Part shown: positions 36,664 through 46,322 of the stretch, one piece after another
How the letters are laid out: every line of letters begins with the position of its first letter
Numbering within the stretch: the first letter of the stretch is position 1
The notes under the pieces: model-generated
The model's input: only the letters and a program-made list of their open reading frames with translations
Database searches by the model: none
Told to the model about the DNA's origin: nothing
Source: B1 sp034439755
GTDB taxonomy: Bacteria; Bacteroidota; Bacteroidia; UKL13-3
Direction of reading: 5' to 3'
NCBI GenBank assembly: GCA_034439755.1
Contig: JAWXAZ010000098.1
Coordinates: 62,001 to 126,000 of the forward strand
Length of the DNA: 64,000 nucleotides
Made by a program: the position numbers and the translations under genes

Positions 36664-38799
36664 TCAATTTGCCAGTTCTTCTTTGTCGAGATAGGCCAAG
36701 CACAGCCTAATGGTTGCATGCGCAACCTCCTCATTTAAATATGTGAAAATGGGATTGAGTAATTTTCTTTCGCCTGTTACCTTAACGGCTTCTCTTACTT
36801 TTTGAAGCTCTGTTTTGTTAAAATACGCATCTAAATTGTCTATTAAGTTTAATTTGTATAGTTGCGCCAAGTGCGAATAAATGGTGTTTTCGTGGAGGTT
36901 TCTTTTTTGCGAAATTTCGTATAAGCTTAATCCCTCCTCTAATAGTTTGAGGGTTTCTTTAAAGGTATCCTGTTTAGGTATTTTAGCCTCATTTGCCTTG
37001 CGCCAAGATTTTATTTCTTTGATAAAAGCGTTTCCATATTTATGAATTTTAAATTCACCAAAACCGTTTATGCTAAGCAAATCCTCCAAGGTGCTTGGTT
37101 TTTTATTGGCCATTTCTAGTAGGGTGGCATCACTTAATACAATATAGGCAGGAACATTTTCCTTCTCAGAAAAGCGCCTTCTGATGCCCCTTAAATAATC
37201 GAATAAATCTTGAGGCGTGTCTAGCTGCTGTTCTGTTTGGTAGGTCTTTTTCTTAATAGGTTCAAGCGGTTTTTTGATTTCTATATGAACCAAATCAATT
37301 TTCTTTTTACCGTATAGAACCTCTTCCCCAAAAGGAGTAACTTTTAGAACATAATTTTCATCGTAAGCGATTTCGATAAGGCCAATATTTAGAAATTGCA
37401 ACAGGTATTGTTGCCAATCGCGAAAGGTTGTTTCCTTGCCCGCTCCAAAGGTTTTAATGCGGTCGTAGAAGTTTTCTATAATCTCTTTTCTATGCGATCC
37501 TCTTAGGATATCGATTAACACATTTACCCCAACTTTTTGGTTGGTGCGAATAATAGCAGACAGTGCTTTTTGTGCCAATAGCGTGCCATCGAATGTGCTT
37601 CTGGGTTCTCTACACACATCGCAGTTTCCGCAAGGTTTTTCTAGTGTTTCGCCAAAATAGGCCAAGAGAATTTTTCTTCTGCAAATGGGTGTTTCGGCAT
37701 ATTGTTGCATCCTATTTAATTTCTCGAGGTTAAGTTCTTTTTGACCACTTTCCTCAATGAAATTTCGCAACATAATTACATCTGCAATATTATAATACAA
37801 AACCGTATCGCTTGCCAAACCATCTCTGCCAGCTCTGCCAATTTCTTGGTAATAACCCTCCATGTTTTTAGGCAAATTATTGTGTATAACAAAACGCACA
37901 TTGCTTTTGTCAATGCCCATACCAAATGCAATGGTGGCACAAATAATTTTTGTCTTATCTCTAATAAAATCATCTTGTATTCGCGTTCTATTCTCCGCGC
38001 TCATTCCCGCATGGTAAAAGGCCGATTTAATGCCATAGGATTTTAAATCGAAGACCATTTCTTCGGTCGATTTTCTGCTTAGGCAATAGATAATGCCACA
38101 ATCATTTTTGCGCTTTAGAATGAAGGAAGAAATCTCTTCGAGTTTTTGTTTTTTCTTGAGCCCAAAACGCACATTTAAACTTAAATTGGGCCTATCGAAA
38201 CTTGCCACATACGTTGTTGGATTTTGCAAGCACAATTGATTCATAATATCTCTGCGCGTAATTTTATCTGCGGTGGCTGTTAAGGCAATAATGGGCACAT
38301 TGGGCCAAGTATCTTTTAGCAGTTTAAGTTTGGTATACTCGGGTCTAAAATCGTGTCCCCACTGACTAATACAATGCGCCTCATCAATGGCAATCATCGA
38401 AATTTTTATTTGTGCATTAAACAGTGGAATAAGGGAGAGTAGTTTTTCTGGAGAGAGGTAAAGCAATTTTATCTGACCCAATTTTAAGCTTTCAACCAGC
38501 TCAATTTGATTCGATTCATCCATGCTGCTGTTTAAAAATTCAGCTTCAACCCCATTGGCTTTTAAGCCCTCCACTTGGTCTTTCATTAAGGCTATGAGAG
38601 GAGAAACCACCAAAGTTAAATGCGGCAATAGCAAAGCAGGTAATTGAAAGCAAATAGATTTTCCGCCACCAGTAGGCATAAGCACCAGTGTATCTTTATT
38701 TTGCAGTAAATCTGCTATAATGTCTTCTTGTAATGGCCGAAATTCTTCGAACCCAAATTGCTTTTTAAGCAGGTGTTGTGGGTTAATTGTTGCTTGCAT
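36664..38799 (-). CDS. recQ: ATP-dependent DNA helicase RecQ
   Basis: 711 residues from the ATG at 38799; a longer reading adds 20 residues lacking family resemblance. Walker A is MPTGGGKS (41-48), the DExH box is IDEAHCISQWGHDFRPEY, and helicase motif VI contains QEIGRAGRDG. The RQC zinc site has CRRK and CGNCDVC, followed by the winged helix, an HRDC domain (about 540-620) and a final helix-turn-helix (YEISQKRNLHENTIYSHL). RecQ unwinds recombination intermediates 3'-5'. A TATATTTG box on the minus strand ends four bases before this ATG, suggesting a leaderless message. Confidence 0.95.
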   Translation of the reverse strand: MQATINPQHLLKKQFGFEEFRPLQEDIIADLLQNKDTLVLMPTGGGKSICFQLPALLLPHLTLVVSPLIALMKDQVEGLKANGVEAEFLNSSMDESNQIELVESLKLGQIKLLYLSPEKLLSLIPLFNAQIKISMIAIDEAHCISQWGHDFRPEYTKLKLLKDTWPNVPIIALTATADKITRRDIMNQLCLQNPTTYVASFDRPNLSLNVRFGLKKKQKLEEISSFILKRKNDCGIIYCLSRKSTEEMVFDLKSYGIKSAFYHAGMSAENRTRIQDDFIRDKTKIICATIAFGMGIDKSNVRFVIHNNLPKNMEGYYQEIGRAGRDGLASDTVLYYNIADVIMLRNFIEESGQKELNLEKLNRMQQYAETPICRRKILLAYFGETLEKPCGNCDVCREPRSTFDGTLLAQKALSAIIRTNQKVGVNVLIDILRGSHRKEIIENFYDRIKTFGAGKETTFRDWQQYLLQFLNIGLIEIAYDENYVLKVTPFGEEVLYGKKKIDLVHIEIKKPLEPIKKKTYQTEQQLDTPQDLFDYLRGIRRRFSEKENVPAYIVLSDATLLEMANKKPSTLEDLLSINGFGEFKIHKYGNAFIKEIKSWRKANEAKIPKQDTFKETLKLLEEGLSLYEISQKRNLHENTIYSHLAQLYKLNLIDNLDAYFNKTELQKVREAVKVTGERKLLNPIFTYLNEEVAHATIRLCLAYLDKEELAN

Positions 38800-38803
38800 T
38801 TTA

Positions 38804-38845
38804 CAAATATAACATTTGATTTGCAATTCGTAAAAGTTCTGTTTG
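38804..38845. promoter_or_regulatory. Overlapping divergent promoters of recQ and the ATL gene
   Basis: Minus strand: TTTA (38834-38831), 19 bases, TATATTTG (38811-38804), ending 4 bases before the recQ ATG. Plus strand: TTTG (38815-38818), 19 bases, TCTGTTTG (38838-38845), 12 bases before the ATL ATG. The two promoters interleave within 58 bases, so RNA polymerase probably cannot occupy both at once. Confidence 0.45.
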
Positions 38846-38857
38846 AACACAACGCAC

Positions 38858-39193
38858 ATGGAGCAAAGAGATTTCTTTCGAGATGTTTATGAAGTGGTTC
38901 GATTAATACCCTTTGGTAGGGTTACCTCCTATGGCGCAATTGCCAGGTATTTAGGCTCAACCCGCGGCGCTCGCCTGGTAGGATATGCTATGAATGCCGC
39001 ACATCAACAAGAAAAATGGGTACCTGCACATAGGGTATTGAATAGAAATGGATTACTCACCGGAAAGCACCATTTTGCGAATGAGAATGAAATGCAATTA
39101 TGCCTTGAAAAAGAAGGTTTAATTATAGAAAATGAGCAAGTTAAGGATTTCGAAAGGCATTTTTGGGATCCTAATTTAGAGTTGACACTATAA
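38858..39193 (+). CDS. Alkyltransferase-like protein (ATL), MGMT family without catalytic Cys
   Basis: 111 residues from the second ATG (38858); an ATG 15 bases earlier is possible. It is the isolated C-terminal DNA-binding domain of O6-methylguanine methyltransferase: FGRVTSYGAIARYLG, the arginine-finger region RLVGYAMN, and the active-site loop. The loop reads PAHR (56-59), so Ala57 replaces the alkyl-accepting Cys of PCHR. ATL proteins bind O6-alkylguanine and hand it to nucleotide excision repair. It is divergent from recQ. Confidence 0.88.
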   Translation: MEQRDFFRDVYEVVRLIPFGRVTSYGAIARYLGSTRGARLVGYAMNAAHQQEKWVPAHRVLNRNGLLTGKHHFANENEMQLCLEKEGLIIENEQVKDFERHFWDPNLELTL

Positions 39194-39210
39194 AATGTCA
39201 ATTTAAAAAT

Positions 39211-39564
39211 ATGGAAAACCAGAAAGAAGTAGCAGAATTTAATGCATACCGAGAAAAAATGAACGAAAAAATTCTTGGTTCAGACAACTTGGTTTTAAAA
39301 AGATTATTCAATTTAGACACCAATACTTATGAGGATGGAGCATTGCCGTCTATAACCAAAGAAATGCTGGGATTTGTTGCCAGCATGGTTTTGCGTTGCG
39401 GCGATTGTATCAAATATCATTTGGGGAAATGTGCCGATTTTGGGGTAACAACACCCCAAATGTTCGAAATTTTTGCTGTAGCAAATATTGTTGGCGGAAC
39501 CATTGTTATTCCGCATACCCGAAGAGCATTAGGATATTGGGAAGAATTAATGGCTGCCAAATAA
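39211..39564 (+). CDS. Carboxymuconolactone decarboxylase / AhpD-like protein
   Basis: 117 residues, all helical. The family active site is present as RCGDCIKYHLGKC with the CxxC pair followed by His two helical turns later, as in AhpD-type peroxidase partners. The pattern indicates a thiol redox or peroxidase role rather than true decarboxylation. It starts 17 bases behind the ATL gene on the same strand and may be co-transcribed with it. Confidence 0.85.
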   Translation: MENQKEVAEFNAYREKMNEKILGSDNLVLKRLFNLDTNTYEDGALPSITKEMLGFVASMVLRCGDCIKYHLGKCADFGVTTPQMFEIFAVANIVGGTIVIPHTRRALGYWEELMAAK

Positions 39565-39622
39565 AATTTATTATGCAAATGCCGCATACTTCTTTATTTT
39601 AGTTGCGGAATGTAAAATTTGT

Positions 39623-42094
39623 ATGAAATTAAAAAGGAACATGTTGGGGTTTGTGCTGATAGCAATATTGCTAGCACTAAATACAAATGTGAGTGGGCAA
39701 CCCGATGTAGAAAAGGATAGCCTAGAAAGTTTGTTGCCTTTTGCTAATGACTTACAGCGGGCAGATATATTAAATGGTTTGGCTATTTGTGTAAGGAATA
39801 TAGACACGGCCAAAGCGGGAAATTACGCGCGGCAATCTTTGGCTATTTCAAACAAATTGAATTATTGCAAAGGTAAGGCAATGGCCGAGATTACTTTGGG
39901 GATTTTGGCAAAGAATGGCTCCTATTTTAATGACTCTAAGCAGCATTTTTTAACTGGACTTTCTCTGGCTTTAAAATGCAAAGATCCAATGGCGGTGTCT
40001 TATGCATATCACAGTTTAGGGAATTCGGCCTACCATGATGGTGATTTATCAAGGGCAATGCGATATTATATTGCTTCGGTAAAAATTAGCGAGCAAATTG
40101 GCGATAAAGTGCGGGCAGCCCGAACCTATAACAATATAGGCAGTTTGTATATGGACTTGAATAATTTTGCGCGGGCAGAGGAATATTATTTACATTCATT
40201 GGAGTTGTATAAGGGGTATAAAGACGAATTGGTGGTAGCAGAAATAGAAAACAATTTGGCCAATATTTATCAGGTGGGTGGTTTTCAATTGAAGGCTTTG
40301 TATCACTATACAAATGCGCTTGACGTTTTTAGAAAGAGAAGTAATTCACATGATGTTTCTTCTGCCTTGCATAATATTGGCTTGGTTTATTTGCATCGCA
40401 AACAACCCAAAAAGGCATTGCCTTTTTTGAGTGAATCATATAGCATCGATTATCAAAACAAGGATAGTCGCGCTTTAATTTTGGTTTTGACGAGTTTAAC
40501 ACGCGCTTATACGCAATTAGACATGCTCGACTCTGCCATTACCTTTGTTAATATTGGTGTTGAGGTTGCAAAGCAAAACCCAAATTTAGCCGAGTGTGCC
40601 GATCTTTACGATGCTGCAGCATCCATTTATGAGCGATTGAACGACAACAAGAAAAGGGACTATTTTCTAAATTTAAAAAAGAATAATGAAGCAATGGCCA
40701 TTAGCAAGGCCGACCGTTCAGAAATTAATTCAACTGCCATTGAATATGAAATTGAGCGCAAAGAAAATAAGGTTAAACTCTTGCAGAAGGAGAATGAAAT
40801 TAATCAGCTTAGGATTCGTGACCAGCAATTAGAAATTGAGCGCAGAAATATTCTCATACTCGCAATTTCGGTGGTATTATTGTTTTTAGTATTGATAGTA
40901 GGTTTAATTGTTTACTTGTTAAGTATAAACAAGAAGCATAAGTTGGCCGAAATGAGCAACCTTTCTAAGTCGAGCATTTTACAGCAGCTTAACCACGAAA
41001 TTAGAACTCCTTTAAATGGAATTGTAGGAATGAGCCAGTTGGCTTTTGAGAGCAAGACTTTTAGCGAATTAAAGGACAACCTCAGTTATATTAGGCAAAG
41101 TAGCGACGATTTGATGTTTGTCTTGAACAACCTTATTTCTTTTTTACAGATAGACCGCAAGGAGGCCAATCCAGTTGCCTCGCCCTTTAATTTATTGCAA
41201 TCTTTAGAAGAGTTGTTTAAAGTTTATGGCACCAAGTGCCAAGCGAGCGGATTGTTGTTCAATCAAATGGTCTTTCCTGGTGTGCCACAAGTGGTGAGTG
41301 GCGACAAACAAAAGATCATGATAATGTTACAGAACTTGCTTAGCAATGCATCTAAGCATGGTAAAAAGGGGGTTGTAAAAATTGAAGTAAAAGAAAGTGC
41401 TTCACGCATGAAGGATAATATTCGCTATAGCACCATTCAATTTTCTGTAATTGATGAAGGCGAAGGGTTTACTGAAAAGGAAATCAAAAAGTTGTTTCGC
41501 AAAGATGAGTCAAAAAATAATTTTGGAACGGGCTTAGGAATTGGGCTTAGCAATGTAAAAGACTTATGCGATTTGATGAAAGGCCATTTGCAAGTTATTT
41601 CTGAGAAGGGGGTAGGTAGCAGTTTTATTTTAGAGCTTGAGTTGGAAGATTTAAGCGAAAAGGCAGCAGATTTTACGACTAAAAAATTAAAGAATAGAAT
41701 TTTTGAGCCAAAGAAATTCCATATTTTGGTGGTTGAAGACAATCCAATTAATCAATTGGTTTTTGAGAAAATTCTTGAAAGGGAAGGGTTTAATGTAAAT
41801 ATTGTTAGCAATGGCTTAGAGGCTTTGGCCAGTTTAAAGGTAAAATCGCCCGATTTAATTTTGATGGATTTGCGAATGCCTGAAATGGGCGGAATTGAGG
41901 CTGCTATGCATATTAGAACAAGAAGCGAATTTGGCAAAGACCGATATGTGCCCATAATAGCTGTAACTGCTCACGACGATTCGGAGGAGAAGAAGAAGTG
42001 TTTTGAGGTAGGTATGAACGATTATTTAACCAAGCCAATTAATAAAGAGTTGTTTTTGAATGCAATTGAATCACAAATAATGGGTAAAAATTAG
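39623..42094 (+). CDS. TPR-containing hybrid sensor histidine kinase/response regulator
   Basis: 823 residues. Signal peptide or signal anchor (1-25), a periplasmic array of tetratricopeptide repeats (about 60-330; for example ARTYNNIGSLYMDLNNFARA), a coiled coil, one membrane helix (about 412-436), a HisKA domain with NHEIRTPLNGIVG (phospho-His), a HATPase with LQNLLSNASKHG, DEGEGF and GTGLGIGLSNV, and a C-terminal receiver with VVEDNPINQ, MDLRMPEMGG and TKPINKEL. No DNA-binding domain is attached, so phosphate must be passed on to another protein. The periplasmic TPR sensor is a common Bacteroidota design; the signal is unknown. Confidence 0.92.
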   Translation: MKLKRNMLGFVLIAILLALNTNVSGQPDVEKDSLESLLPFANDLQRADILNGLAICVRNIDTAKAGNYARQSLAISNKLNYCKGKAMAEITLGILAKNGSYFNDSKQHFLTGLSLALKCKDPMAVSYAYHSLGNSAYHDGDLSRAMRYYIASVKISEQIGDKVRAARTYNNIGSLYMDLNNFARAEEYYLHSLELYKGYKDELVVAEIENNLANIYQVGGFQLKALYHYTNALDVFRKRSNSHDVSSALHNIGLVYLHRKQPKKALPFLSESYSIDYQNKDSRALILVLTSLTRAYTQLDMLDSAITFVNIGVEVAKQNPNLAECADLYDAAASIYERLNDNKKRDYFLNLKKNNEAMAISKADRSEINSTAIEYEIERKENKVKLLQKENEINQLRIRDQQLEIERRNILILAISVVLLFLVLIVGLIVYLLSINKKHKLAEMSNLSKSSILQQLNHEIRTPLNGIVGMSQLAFESKTFSELKDNLSYIRQSSDDLMFVLNNLISFLQIDRKEANPVASPFNLLQSLEELFKVYGTKCQASGLLFNQMVFPGVPQVVSGDKQKIMIMLQNLLSNASKHGKKGVVKIEVKESASRMKDNIRYSTIQFSVIDEGEGFTEKEIKKLFRKDESKNNFGTGLGIGLSNVKDLCDLMKGHLQVISEKGVGSSFILELELEDLSEKAADFTTKKLKNRIFEPKKFHILVVEDNPINQLVFEKILEREGFNVNIVSNGLEALASLKVKSPDLILMDLRMPEMGGIEAAMHIRTRSEFGKDRYVPIIAVTAHDDSEEKKKCFEVGMNDYLTKPINKELFLNAIESQIMGKN

Positions 42095-42142
42095 ATTCTT
42101 TTCAAAAAAATAGTTCATATTTGCCACCTCAAAATTGAAGAT

Positions 42143-43024
42143 ATGTCAGTATTAGTAGATAAAAATTCTAAGGTGATTGTTCAAGGATTCACCGGTAGCG
42201 AAGGAAGTTTCCACGCACAACAAATGATTGAGTATGGTACACAGCTAGTAGGTGGTGTTACGCCAGGAAAAGGCGGGCAATTTCACTTAGACAAGCCTGT
42301 GTTCAACACTGTTATAGATGCAGTTAATGCAACAGGTGCCAATGTTTCTATCATTTTTGTACCGCCAGCTTTTGCTGCCGATGCCATTATGGAAGCTGCT
42401 GATGCCAGTATTAAGGTAATTATATGTATCACAGAAGGAATTCCGGTGAGCGATATGATTTCGGTTAAGGAGTATATTAAATCGCGCGATTGTGTTTTAA
42501 TTGGACCAAACTGCCCTGGCGTAATTACGCCAGGTGAAGCTAAGGTTGGAATTATGCCAGGTTTTGTATTTAAGCCAGGTAGAATTGGTATCGTATCAAA
42601 ATCGGGTACCTTAACATACGAAGCTGCCGACCAAGTTGTTAAAGCTGGTTTGGGAATTAGCACTGCTATTGGTATTGGTGGCGATCCAATTATTGGAACA
42701 CCTACTAAAGATGCAGTAGAATTATTGATGAATGATCCAGAAACCGATGCCATTATTATGATTGGCGAAATTGGCGGAAGCTACGAAGCAGATGCTGCTC
42801 GTTGGATTAAAGCGAATGGAAACAAAAAACCAGTAGTAGGATTTATTGCAGGCCAAACTGCCCCTGCAGGAAGAAGAATGGGTCACGCTGGTGCTATCAT
42901 TGGTGGAAAAGACGATACTGCTGCTGCAAAAATGGCTATCATGCGCGCGTGTGGATTAACCGTTGTTGAATCGCCAGCAGAGATTGGTTCGGCCATGCTA
43001 AACGCTTTACAAGCTAAGGCATAA
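42143..43024 (+). CDS. sucD: Succinate-CoA ligase (ADP-forming) subunit alpha
   Basis: 293 residues. The CoA-binding Rossmann domain has GFTGSEGSFHAQQ, and the ligase half has GPNCPGVITPGEAKVGIMPG and the phosphohistidine loop GRRMGHAGAIIGG. It converts succinyl-CoA to succinate with nucleotide triphosphate formation in the TCA cycle. The beta subunit (sucC) is not adjacent, which is usual in Bacteroidota. CATATTTG at 42116-42123, one mismatch from a -7 box, precedes it by 19 bases, and a strong terminator follows. Confidence 0.97.
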   Translation: MSVLVDKNSKVIVQGFTGSEGSFHAQQMIEYGTQLVGGVTPGKGGQFHLDKPVFNTVIDAVNATGANVSIIFVPPAFAADAIMEAADASIKVIICITEGIPVSDMISVKEYIKSRDCVLIGPNCPGVITPGEAKVGIMPGFVFKPGRIGIVSKSGTLTYEAADQVVKAGLGISTAIGIGGDPIIGTPTKDAVELLMNDPETDAIIMIGEIGGSYEADAARWIKANGNKKPVVGFIAGQTAPAGRRMGHAGAIIGGKDDTAAAKMAIMRACGLTVVESPAEIGSAMLNALQAKA

Positions 43025-43041
43025 GTCTATATTATTTTAGT

Positions 43042-43087
43042 AAAAGCCACTGTTGGAACCATATTCCTCCAGTGGCTTTTCTTTTTT
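43042..43087 (+). terminator. Intrinsic terminator after sucD
   Basis: An 11-bp perfect stem AAAAGCCACTG / CAGTGGCTTTT with a 17-base loop, then CTTTTTT. Confidence 0.85.
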
Positions 43088-43131
43088 AAGTCAATTTGTT
43101 TAGAAATATTCTAAATTGCACACATAAGTGA

Positions 43132-43929
43132 ATGATTATGCAAATGATTAACCCGAGCCTTTTTACAGAAAGCAGTGTTGAAGGAATTAAGAAAGAATTT
43201 CAGGAGGCAAAGCCATATAAACATGTTGTGATTGATGGCATTTTAAAGCCCGAATTTGCGGAGGAAATCTTCAACAGTTTCCCCAAGGAGGAGGTTTTTA
43301 ACAAGAAATATAAAGGTGTAAATGAGTATAAGGCCGAAGGCTCAAATTTTGAGGATTTTCCGCCCATTTTTGAGCAGCTAAAAGCATCGTTTCACTCGCC
43401 AGAATGGTGTAAGTTAATAAGTGAAATTACCGGTATTCCAGAATTGTTTACCGTGCCCGATGCCTTAGGTGGTGGCTTGCATCAAGGTAGCAATGGTAGT
43501 TTTTTAGATATACATATAGATTTCAATATTCATGCAGATAGGGGCATACACCGCAGGGTAAATTTGTTGGTGTTTTTTAACAAAGATTGGCAAGAAGAAT
43601 ATGGCGGACATACCGAGTTATGGAACGCCGATATGACCAATTTGGATAAGAAGGTTTTTCCCGTATTTAACCGCTGCTTAATTTTTGAAACCAACGAAAT
43701 TAGTTACCATGGTTATGCCGCCATAAAGGTGCCAGAAAATGTGACCCGTAAATCTTTTTACGCCTATTATTACACGCAATTGCGCGAAGATGCAGCCAAG
43801 TATCATGATACGGTTTTTAAAGCTCGACCAACAGATAGTGTGGTTAAGAAAACGCTTACTCCTTTAAAAGAAGGCGCCAAAAATTTTATCAAAAGGCAAT
43901 TGCGCAATTTGGGCATCACTTTTAAATAG
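43132..43929 (+). CDS. 2-oxoglutarate/Fe(II)-dependent oxygenase-like protein
   Basis: 265 residues with a double-stranded beta-helix core. The HxD iron ligands are in FLDIHIDFNIH and the distal His in EISYHGY; the 2OG-binding Arg probably follows in TRKSFYAYYY. The overall pattern resembles prolyl 4-hydroxylase-like oxygenases found in glycan or peptide modification clusters. The first ATG is taken, but ATGs at codons 3 and 5 are equally possible. It begins a run of genes that looks like a surface-glycan cluster. Confidence 0.75.
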   Translation: MIMQMINPSLFTESSVEGIKKEFQEAKPYKHVVIDGILKPEFAEEIFNSFPKEEVFNKKYKGVNEYKAEGSNFEDFPPIFEQLKASFHSPEWCKLISEITGIPELFTVPDALGGGLHQGSNGSFLDIHIDFNIHADRGIHRRVNLLVFFNKDWQEEYGGHTELWNADMTNLDKKVFPVFNRCLIFETNEISYHGYAAIKVPENVTRKSFYAYYYTQLREDAAKYHDTVFKARPTDSVVKKTLTPLKEGAKNFIKRQLRNLGITFK

Positions 43930-43952
43930 CTTAATCTTCTTTTCTTTGCATT

Positions 43953-45581
43953 ATGCTGCTTAGTATTTTACTCCTTGCTTACGGTCTGATCCTAACCTTT
44001 TTGATAGGAAAATTTAGTTGGAACTACCTGCTAAAAGTGTTTCACATAAGTGCCGGAGAGCCCTTTCACATTGCCTTGTTTCCGGTTATTGGCTTGGCAT
44101 CTATGAGTGTGTTTATTGGCATTTATCACTTCTTCTTTAAAATAGATTTTGCCCTACATTTATTTTTTCTTTCTTGGGTAGTAGCAGCCCATCAGTCGAG
44201 TAAAATATGGCTGTTGGAGGCTTGGTTTGAACTTAAAAAAAATAAATGGGTTTACCTGTTATTGCTATTTGGAGCTGTACTTTCTATTACAGTCCGACCT
44301 GGTGTGGGCGATATAGCAGATTACCATTTACAAGCCATTAAGTGGGCCGAAAACTATCCGAATATTTTGGGCTTGGGAAATTTTAATCGCCCTTTAGCCA
44401 ACAACAATTGGTGGTTCAACATGCAATCTTTTTTGGGCTTTTCTTGGCTAGGTGTTCCATCTATTTATGTTGGAAATGCTTTGTTCTTTATCAGTTTATT
44501 TTCTTGGTTTTATTTTTCTGAACCCATTTCTGTTGGTCACCAATGGATGCGATTTTTCTTTGCAGCTTTCATCATACTTTCTTTAAAAACAGCCTTTGTA
44601 GGAGCGGTAACACCCGATATCATTGTTACCCTTATGATCTACCTTTCCATTGATTTATTTATCATTGGTTCGAACCGAAAAGAACTGCAGAAGCCGCTGT
44701 ATATTTTAATGATTTTGCTTTTGAGTTGGGTGCTAACAGTGAAGGCAACTGCCATTGTGTTTTTTATGTTGCCATTTTGGTGGTTTATGCAATGGGTAAG
44801 GCAAAAGGAATATGCGTTAATAGGTAAATCTATTTTATTGGCGCTGGTGTTTTTGCTGCCTTGGATAGTGGGCAATGTGCTAATTTGCGGCTATATTTTA
44901 TACCCGTTTAATGGCATCGATTTGTTTGTTGTAGATTGGAAAGTACCGGGCTATTATTTTGAATTTGATAAGGTTGTTTTGAACAGTTGGGGCAAGGTGC
45001 CCAATCAAGATATTTTTGTTACCCAAAAAATGGGCATACAAGAATGGATGCCTATCTGGATTTTGAACCTCGATTTATTAAACAAATCTTTGGTTTTTGG
45101 CTTTTTGCTAAGTTTGCCAATTGTGTGGTTTTTTATGCTTAAAAAGCGTGAGGCCATTTGGCCCATTTTGTTTATTCAGCTTAGTTTCTTAATTATCTTT
45201 TTAAATGGTCCGCATCCTAGATTTTTGTTTGGGTATATGGTGAGTAATTTGGCCTTTGTTTTTTATTTTTTGGCGCCAAAAATTAAGTTTGCGGTGCCTA
45301 AGATTATGCTGCCATCTTTGGGTATTTTGCTTACATTGCTCTTGCTTTTTAAGCTGTTTACCAATGGCAATTTTTCAAAAAGTTTACTTGTGCCAAAAGC
45401 GTATCCCAATGAAAAACTGGCCATAGAAAATAGAGGTAGTTTTCAGTTTTATGTTTCTAAGCAAACCAATCTTTGTTGGGATAAATTTCCGAGCACGTAT
45501 TACTTTATAGATTCGGTTGAATTGCGTGGTACCCATGTAAAAGATGGCTTTAAAGTGGGCACTCCTTCGCTTAATAAATAA
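43953..45581 (+). CDS. Polytopic membrane protein, possible GT-C glycosyltransferase
   Basis: 542 residues with about 12-13 membrane helices and a short soluble C-terminal part. A loop near residue 115-150 has VGDIADYHLQAIKWAENYPN and later NNNWWFNM, which resembles the first loop of GT-C enzymes with acidic residues, but no motif is decisive. The neighbours (oxygenase, GT2, methyltransferase, nucleotide-sugar epimerases) suggest a role in assembling or exporting a surface polysaccharide. I do not recognise a named family. Confidence 0.6.
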   Translation: MLLSILLLAYGLILTFLIGKFSWNYLLKVFHISAGEPFHIALFPVIGLASMSVFIGIYHFFFKIDFALHLFFLSWVVAAHQSSKIWLLEAWFELKKNKWVYLLLLFGAVLSITVRPGVGDIADYHLQAIKWAENYPNILGLGNFNRPLANNNWWFNMQSFLGFSWLGVPSIYVGNALFFISLFSWFYFSEPISVGHQWMRFFFAAFIILSLKTAFVGAVTPDIIVTLMIYLSIDLFIIGSNRKELQKPLYILMILLLSWVLTVKATAIVFFMLPFWWFMQWVRQKEYALIGKSILLALVFLLPWIVGNVLICGYILYPFNGIDLFVVDWKVPGYYFEFDKVVLNSWGKVPNQDIFVTQKMGIQEWMPIWILNLDLLNKSLVFGFLLSLPIVWFFMLKKREAIWPILFIQLSFLIIFLNGPHPRFLFGYMVSNLAFVFYFLAPKIKFAVPKIMLPSLGILLTLLLLFKLFTNGNFSKSLLVPKAYPNEKLAIENRGSFQFYVSKQTNLCWDKFPSTYYFIDSVELRGTHVKDGFKVGTPSLNK

Positions 45582-45587
45582 CACAAG

Positions 45588-46319
45588 TTACTTCTTTTTA
45601 AAATCGTCTTGGGCAAAAGATTTTTCTATTAAACAATAGAGCAAAATATAAAAGTACCTACTTCCCATTTCTTTAATTTTTAGGTTAGAAACACCATGCT
45701 TCCTGTTGGTCCAACTGTTGGGAACAACCGCATACGTATATCCTCTAATAATGGCTTTTAAGGGAATCTCTACAGTTAGGTTAAAGTGAGGCGACATAAA
45801 AGGTTTCACGCCCTCAATGGTTTCTCTTTTATAAAGTTTAAACGCATTGGTTACATCGTTGTATTTTATGCCAAACATCAAGCGCACTAAATTGTTAAAA
45901 AATCGGTTCAGGTATAACTTATGTTTTGGATAATCGTATACCTTTCCGCCCATGCTCCAGCGGGTGCCAAAAACACAATCGTGCCCTTCTAAAAGCTTGT
46001 TATAAAATATGAGCAAATCGTCGGGCGAGTCGCTTAAATCGGCCATCATCACCGCCACACAATCGCCCTTAAATCTTTCCAAACCATATCGCACGGCATA
46101 GCCAAAACCGTTGGGACCTTTATTGGTGTATACTTCTAGCGTAGGAATGCCCATTTGCAAAGCATTTAAAACCTCTAAGGTATTGTCCTTAGAATTGTCG
46201 TTTACCACCACTATTTCGTGCGGTATTTCGGCCTGAACCAAGCGCTCATACAAAAGCTCCAAGGTTTCGGAAATACTTTCCGCCTCATTGTAAGCTGGGA
46301 TCACAACGCTTAATTTCAT
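45588..46319 (-). CDS. Glycosyltransferase family 2 (dolichol-phosphate-mannose synthase-like)
   Basis: 243 residues. The GT-A fold begins with LSVVIPAYNEAESI and EIVVVNDNSKDNT; the metal-binding acidic motif is in MMADLSDSPDD (about 95-105), and the acceptor side has GTRWSMGG. Without C-terminal membrane helices it resembles DPM1-type enzymes that charge a polyprenyl phosphate with one sugar. It is the last of four genes on the minus strand spaced by 3-4 bases. Confidence 0.85.
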   Translation of the reverse strand: MKLSVVIPAYNEAESISETLELLYERLVQAEIPHEIVVVNDNSKDNTLEVLNALQMGIPTLEVYTNKGPNGFGYAVRYGLERFKGDCVAVMMADLSDSPDDLLIFYNKLLEGHDCVFGTRWSMGGKVYDYPKHKLYLNRFFNNLVRLMFGIKYNDVTNAFKLYKRETIEGVKPFMSPHFNLTVEIPLKAIIRGYTYAVVPNSWTNRKHGVSNLKIKEMGSRYFYILLYCLIEKSFAQDDFKKK

Positions 46320-46322
46320 GAA

